Assembly: GCF_002355595.1 (NCBI RefSeq)
Contig: NZ_AP017422.1
Location: 5,584,823 to 5,648,822, forward strand
Source: Filimonas lacunae
GTDB taxonomy: Bacteria; Bacteroidota; Bacteroidia; Chitinophagales; Chitinophagaceae
Length of the DNA: 64,000 nt
Direction of reading: 5' to 3'
Program-made: the position numbers and the translations under genes
The notes under the pieces: model-generated
The model's input: the letters and a program-made list of their open reading frames with translations, nothing else
What the model was told of the DNA's origin: nothing
The model's database searches: none
In this document: positions 59,547-64,000 of the stretch, piece by piece
How positions within the stretch are numbered: position 1 is the first letter of the stretch
Layout: each line of letters opens with the position of its first letter

Positions 59547-61658
59547 ATTAATCCCTCTGCAACCATACTCGATTCACCTATTGAATACCTGAAAGGGGTT
59601 GGCCCGTTACGGGGAGATATGTTGCGTAAAGAACTAAACATCTTTACGTTTCGCGACCTGCTGGAACATTTTCCTTTACGCCACCTGGATAAAACGCAGG
59701 TAAGTCTCATTAACGAAATCGACCCCACCAGTGATTTTGTACAAATTGCCGGAAGAATTACCGATGTAACGGTAATGGGCGAAAAAAGAGGTAAGCGACT
59801 GGTGGCCCGTATTAAGGATAAAAGTGGTACACTGGAACTTACCTGGTTTCAGGGCATTACCTGGGTACAAAAAAGTTTGTTTCCGGGACAGGATTACCTG
59901 GTATTTGGCCGCTGTGGATTTTTTAACGGACGGCCGCAGATAACACATCCGGAGATGGAATTGTTATCGAGCGTAAACAAAACCGGGCAGGCTTTCCTGG
60001 AACCGATTTATCCTTCTACAGAAAAACTCAAGGCCCGGGCCTTAAACGGCAGGCAAATAGGTAAACTCACCGCTGTATTAATGCCACAGCTTGCCGAGCG
60101 GGATATACCGGAAAACATACCCGCCACTTTATTAGAACAATTAAAACTACCTGGCCGATTCCAGGCTTATCAAAATATTCACTTCCCTAAATCGGCACAG
60201 GCTTATGAAAACGCTTTAAGGCGTTTGAAATTTGAAGAGTTGCTGATTGCCCAGGTAAGGCTGGCATTAGTGAAATTAAACCGTCATCGCTATAGCAGGG
60301 GTGTGGTATTTGAAAAAGTGGGCGACATCTTCAATCATTTTTACAATAACGTGCTCCCCTTTCAGCTCACCGGCGCGCAAAAACGTGTGTTTAAAGAAAT
60401 ACGTCAGGATACAGCACGCGGCAAACAAATGAACCGTTTGTTACAGGGTGATGTGGGCAGTGGTAAAACCATAGTGGCTTTGTTATGTATGTTGCTGGCA
60501 GCAGACAACGGCTTTCAGAGCTGTTTGATGGCGCCTACCGAAATTCTTTCCCAGCAACATTTTCAGGGTTTGTCTTCGCTGTTGAAAGATATGCCTGTGA
60601 ACATACGCATACTTACCGGTAGCACTAAAACCGCCGAGCGCCGGAAAGTGCTGGCAGGGCTGGCAGATGGCAGTATTCAAATGGTGGTGGGCACGCACGC
60701 GGTAATTGAAGATGCAGTACAATTTGCCAACCTGGGTTTGGTAGTGATTGATGAACAGCACCGTTTTGGTGTGGCACAACGTGCCAGGCTGTGGCAAAAA
60801 GCCACTATTCCGCCGCACGTGCTGGTAATGACAGCCACCCCTATTCCCCGTACACTGGCTATGACCGCCTATGGCGATCTGGATTATAGTGTAATGGACG
60901 AACTGCCACCCGGCAGGCAACCCATTACCACCGTTCACCGCAACGAGATGCAGCGGGGCGGGGTAATGGATTTTATACGCAGTGAAATTGAAAAAGGCCG
61001 TCAGGCTTATATCATATACCCCTTAATTGAAGAAAGCGAAAAGCTGAGTTACGAAGACCTGATGCAGGGTTACGAGCAGGTGAAAAGCTGGTTTCCCGAA
61101 CCCAAATACCGCATTAGCATGGTACATGGCCGCCAGCCACCGGAACAGAAAGAAACCAACATGCAACGATTTGTTACCGGCGATACTCATATCATGGTCA
61201 GCACCACGGTTATTGAAGTGGGCGTAAACGTACCCAATGCATCGGTAATGGTTATTGAAAGCACAGAGAAATTTGGATTATCACAACTTCACCAGTTACG
61301 GGGCCGCGTTGGCCGGGGTAGCGAAAAAAGCTTTTGCATTCTTTTAACAGGGGAGCGGGTAAGCAATGATGCCCGCGAACGTATCAAGATAATGTGCGCA
61401 ACCAACGACGGGTTTAAAATTGCGGAAAAGGATCTGGAATTAAGAGGACCAGGAGATATTGAAGGAACCAGGCAAAGCGGGATGTTGAATTTTAAACTGG
61501 CCAACATAGTGAATGACAAGGCTATTCTGGAAAGTGCCAAGTTTTATGCTCAACATTTATTGGATAACGATCCCGAACTAAGTTCGGCCGATAATTTGCC
61601 ACTTAAAAACTATCTTTTGGTGAAAGAAGGAAAAACTGCGTGGAGCAAGATATCCTGA
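59547..61658 (+). CDS. recG: ATP-dependent DNA helicase RecG
   Basis: About 703 residues. The first ATG is at 59619, but the conserved RecG start (SPIEYLKGVGPLRGD) lies upstream of it. That upstream part is open from a TAG near 59519 and contains no ATG, GTG or TTG. I place the start at the ATT at 59547. The wedge/OB domain occupies about the first 260 residues. Helicase motifs include GDVGSGKTIVAL (Walker A), DEQHRFGVAQRAR (DEAH-type box), MTATPIPRTLA and HQLRGRVGRG. RecG remodels stalled forks and Holliday junctions. Confidence 0.95.
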   Translation: MNPSATILDSPIEYLKGVGPLRGDMLRKELNIFTFRDLLEHFPLRHLDKTQVSLINEIDPTSDFVQIAGRITDVTVMGEKRGKRLVARIKDKSGTLELTWFQGITWVQKSLFPGQDYLVFGRCGFFNGRPQITHPEMELLSSVNKTGQAFLEPIYPSTEKLKARALNGRQIGKLTAVLMPQLAERDIPENIPATLLEQLKLPGRFQAYQNIHFPKSAQAYENALRRLKFEELLIAQVRLALVKLNRHRYSRGVVFEKVGDIFNHFYNNVLPFQLTGAQKRVFKEIRQDTARGKQMNRLLQGDVGSGKTIVALLCMLLAADNGFQSCLMAPTEILSQQHFQGLSSLLKDMPVNIRILTGSTKTAERRKVLAGLADGSIQMVVGTHAVIEDAVQFANLGLVVIDEQHRFGVAQRARLWQKATIPPHVLVMTATPIPRTLAMTAYGDLDYSVMDELPPGRQPITTVHRNEMQRGGVMDFIRSEIEKGRQAYIIYPLIEESEKLSYEDLMQGYEQVKSWFPEPKYRISMVHGRQPPEQKETNMQRFVTGDTHIMVSTTVIEVGVNVPNASVMVIESTEKFGLSQLHQLRGRVGRGSEKSFCILLTGERVSNDARERIKIMCATNDGFKIAEKDLELRGPGDIEGTRQSGMLNFKLANIVNDKAILESAKFYAQHLLDNDPELSSADNLPLKNYLLVKEGKTAWSKIS

Positions 61659-61720
61659 CAACATTTTAACACTTTTTGTCGTTATTATTAATAAATATCT
61701 TATATAAAAACTGTTTCAGC

Positions 61721-64000
61721 TTGAAAACCTTTACACATGCACTGCAACTGCTGGTACTGCTTATGGTGCTGCAACAGGCAGCCACTGCGCAGGATTATGA
61801 ATTTGTGGAGAACAAAGGGCAGTGGGATAGCAAAGTAAAATTCAAAGGCAGCCTTGCCAATGGTGCTTTTTTCCTTCAGGGAAATGGCTATAAGATACTT
61901 TTGAATAATCCTGACGACTGGCAAAAAGTAAACACCTTTTTTGGCGGGCACAGCCACGCTCAAACAGGGAATAATCCTACACCGGACGGCACTACCGGCC
62001 ACGGTGGCGGTGTTCTGGTGGGCACAGGTAGTGGTAATCCTTCCAATGCAGCTGCCCGTACTGCCAGCAGCTCTGTCTCCCCCACTCCTGCCAGCGTGTT
62101 GTTACATTCACATGCTTATGAAGTAAGCTTTGTAGGAGCTTCTGCTAACCCGCAAATTATTCCTGACAAACAGGTAGAGGGCGGCTATAACTTCTTTATA
62201 GGAAAAGATTCCAGCAAATGGGCAAGTGATTGTAAAGTGTATCAGGCCGTTTTATACAAAAACGTATACCCCAATATTGATGTACGCTACTATACTGATA
62301 ATGGCAACCTTAAATACGACATTATTGTAAACCCTGGAGGTAATGCAGACGATATTGCCCTCCAATTTACCGGGGTGGATAAGCTGGATATACAAAAAGG
62401 CAACTTACGCATCCGCACGTCAGTAGGTGATGTGAATGAGCAAAAGCCTTACAGCTATGAAATAGCCACAACAGGCCGTAACGAAGTAGCCGCATCCTAT
62501 ACCGTAAAAGGAAATATTGTACGTTTTTCGTTAGGAGAACATTCTGCCAGTAGCATGCTGGTAATTGATCCCACCCTTATCTTTTCTACTTTCAGCGGAA
62601 GCTCGTCCGATAACTGGGGCTTTACAGCAACTTACGACGGCGCCGGCAACCTTTATGCCGGCGGTATTGTTTTTGGCAACGGCTATCCGGTAAGTACAGG
62701 CGCTATGCAAACGTCTTTTGGCGGTGGTAACACATCTGATAACACAGCACCCTGCGATATAGCCATTACCAAATTCAACAGCACCGGCCGCAACCGTTTA
62801 TATGCTACTTTAATTGGCGGTAATGGAAACGAGCAGCCACATAGTATGATAGTGGATAATGCCGGCAACCTAATAATAGCAGGCAGAACCAACTCTACCA
62901 ATTTTCCTACCACCACCACCACTTACGGACCCGGTGGCGGTGATTTTGATATTTTCATTTGTAAGCTCAACAACACCGGTACCACTTTGATGGCAGGCCG
63001 ACTTTTTGGCGGCTCTGGCAGTGATGGGGTAAACATCTTACCTAAATATTCCGGTGGCAGATCGCAATCGCTTCGCAGAAACTATGGAGATGATGCCCGT
63101 AGCGAAGTAATTGTAGATGCAGCTAACAATATCTATTTCACTTCTCAAACCAGCTCTTCTGATTTCCGCACTACTACCGGTGCGTTTCAAACATCTTTGG
63201 GCGGCAAACAGGATGGCGTGATTATCAAGACCAGCACTGATCTGAATAACGTTTTATTCAGCTCCTACTTAGGCGGCACTGACGATGACGCTGGTTTTGT
63301 ACTGGCACTTCATCCCACTAATGGCAACATTTACGTGGCAGGTGCTACAGCCAGCCAAAACTTTCCCGGCACTGGCAATGGTGCTGTTATATCCAGCACT
63401 TACGGTGGCGGTGCAGCAGATGGCTTTGTAAGCATTATCAATAACACCGGTACTACGCTTATTAAATCGTCTTATTTCAACACAGACGTACAAAGCAACG
63501 ATATCATATTTGGTATTCAGTTCGATAAATTCAATTACCCCTATATCATGGGCACCACTACCGGTAGCTGGAAAGTGGTAAACGCTGCTTTTTCCGAAGC
63601 AGGTGGTAAACAGTTTATATCCAAACTGAAAGAGGATTTAAGCGATTATGTATACTCTACCGTGTTTGGCCCTAACCGTGCCTTACCTGCCATCTCTCCT
63701 ACTGCCTTCCTGGTAGACCGTTGTGAGAATGTGTATGTATCGGGCTGGGGCGGCGGTATAGATATAGCTGATGGTTATGAAAATAGTGGAACCCTGGGGC
63801 TTACCACTACTTCTGACGCTCTGTTTCCTAACAGCAGTGGAAGGGATGGCGCCGATTTCTACTTTTTTGTATTGAAGAAAGATGCCGCTGCACAACTGTA
63901 TGGAACCATGTTCGGGCAAATAGGTGGATTAGGTGACCACGTAGATGGCGGTACCAGCCGGTTTGATAAACAAGGGGTAATATATCAAAGCATTTGCGCC
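61721..64000 (+). CDS. Large secreted SBBP-repeat/DUF7948-type protein, partial
   Basis: The frame starts with TTG at 61721 (signal peptide KTFTHALQLLVLLMVLQQ, then AATAQDY); an ATG at about 61757 would leave only ten residues before the cleavage site. It is open to the window end (about 760 residues). The mature start FVENKGQWDSKVKFKG and the downstream GGYNFFIGKDSSKWASDCKV, followed by VYPNIDVRYY, mark the DUF7948 domain. Then come beta-propeller-like SBBP repeats (IFSTFSGSSSDNWGF, TYDGAGNLYAGG, AMQTSFGGG). Relatives end in a gliding-motility-type or T9SS C-terminal signal, not visible here. Likely a secreted or surface adhesin-like protein. Confidence 0.85.
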   Translation, partial: MKTFTHALQLLVLLMVLQQAATAQDYEFVENKGQWDSKVKFKGSLANGAFFLQGNGYKILLNNPDDWQKVNTFFGGHSHAQTGNNPTPDGTTGHGGGVLVGTGSGNPSNAAARTASSSVSPTPASVLLHSHAYEVSFVGASANPQIIPDKQVEGGYNFFIGKDSSKWASDCKVYQAVLYKNVYPNIDVRYYTDNGNLKYDIIVNPGGNADDIALQFTGVDKLDIQKGNLRIRTSVGDVNEQKPYSYEIATTGRNEVAASYTVKGNIVRFSLGEHSASSMLVIDPTLIFSTFSGSSSDNWGFTATYDGAGNLYAGGIVFGNGYPVSTGAMQTSFGGGNTSDNTAPCDIAITKFNSTGRNRLYATLIGGNGNEQPHSMIVDNAGNLIIAGRTNSTNFPTTTTTYGPGGGDFDIFICKLNNTGTTLMAGRLFGGSGSDGVNILPKYSGGRSQSLRRNYGDDARSEVIVDAANNIYFTSQTSSSDFRTTTGAFQTSLGGKQDGVIIKTSTDLNNVLFSSYLGGTDDDAGFVLALHPTNGNIYVAGATASQNFPGTGNGAVISSTYGGGAADGFVSIINNTGTTLIKSSYFNTDVQSNDIIFGIQFDKFNYPYIMGTTTGSWKVVNAAFSEAGGKQFISKLKEDLSDYVYSTVFGPNRALPAISPTAFLVDRCENVYVSGWGGGIDIADGYENSGTLGLTTTSDALFPNSSGRDGADFYFFVLKKDAAAQLYGTMFGQIGGLGDHVDGGTSRFDKQGVIYQSICA

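Overview
The window is chromosomal DNA of a Bacteroidota bacterium, most probably of the Chitinophagaceae. Supporting signs are a SusC/SusD pair, an Oar-like TonB receptor, Bacteroidota-type TssD (Hcp) proteins, a protein of the SBBP/gliding-associated type, promoters of the form TTTG-N19-21-TAnnTTTG in front of the rRNA operon, and gene starts with little Shine-Dalgarno signal. The family-level placement is inference from gene content; only the gene types are directly seen.

Layout. 1-0.8 kb: two TssD tube proteins of a type VI secretion system, the first cut by the window edge. 1-4.4 kb: membrane M48 peptidase and a secreted lactonase-type beta-propeller, convergent on a shared terminator. 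4.5-8.3 kb: rpoB standing alone, without rplJL or rpoC beside it. 8.6-10.1 kb: cytoplasmic alpha-amylase. 10.3-15.9 kb: a complete minus-strand rRNA operon (tandem promoters, 16S, tRNA-Ile, tRNA-Ala, 23S, 5S, terminator). 16.3-19.1 kb: DUF4397 lipoprotein, a small HTH/coiled-coil protein and a TnpB/Cas12-like protein that has lost its nuclease residues and C-terminus. 19.2-24.9 kb: apparent five-gene minus-strand operon (AI-2E-type permease, PIG-L deacetylase, two small membrane proteins, sodium:solute symporter). Immediately upstream of its predicted promoter lies a 12-unit array of GTGAGNNCTCAC palindromes with an exact 21-bp period. 25.3-29.3 kb: small secreted Gly/Met-rich protein and an Oar-like TonB receptor. 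29.5-30.7 kb: ribBA. 30.8-35.5 kb: stressosome-type RsbR-RsbS-RsbT-(ATPase+RsbX) cluster running into a histidine kinase and a response regulator, with no sigma factor. 35.6-42.6 kb: M14 carboxypeptidase and SusD/SusC. 43-47.4 kb: gamma-glutamyltransferase, DinB-like protein, PLP enzyme, isoaspartyl peptidase. 47.5-54 kb: TamB and ATP-dependent PEP carboxykinase. 54.5-57.1 kb: TPR histidine kinase and NarL-type regulator. 57.2-61.7 kb: deoxynucleoside kinase, TrpS, YdeI/DUF1905 protein, RecG. 61.7-64 kb: start of a large secreted repeat protein cut by the window end.

Most of the window is ordinary core or accessory Bacteroidota content. The parts that stand out are: the nuclease-dead, truncated TnpB/Cas12-like gene with a long hairpin in front and a divergent HTH gene; the phased 21-bp palindrome array abutting the promoter of the permease/PIG-L/symporter operon; the isolated rpoB; the sigma-less stressosome wired to a two-component pair; and several genes (TamB, RecG, the last ORF) whose N-termini require non-ATG starts.
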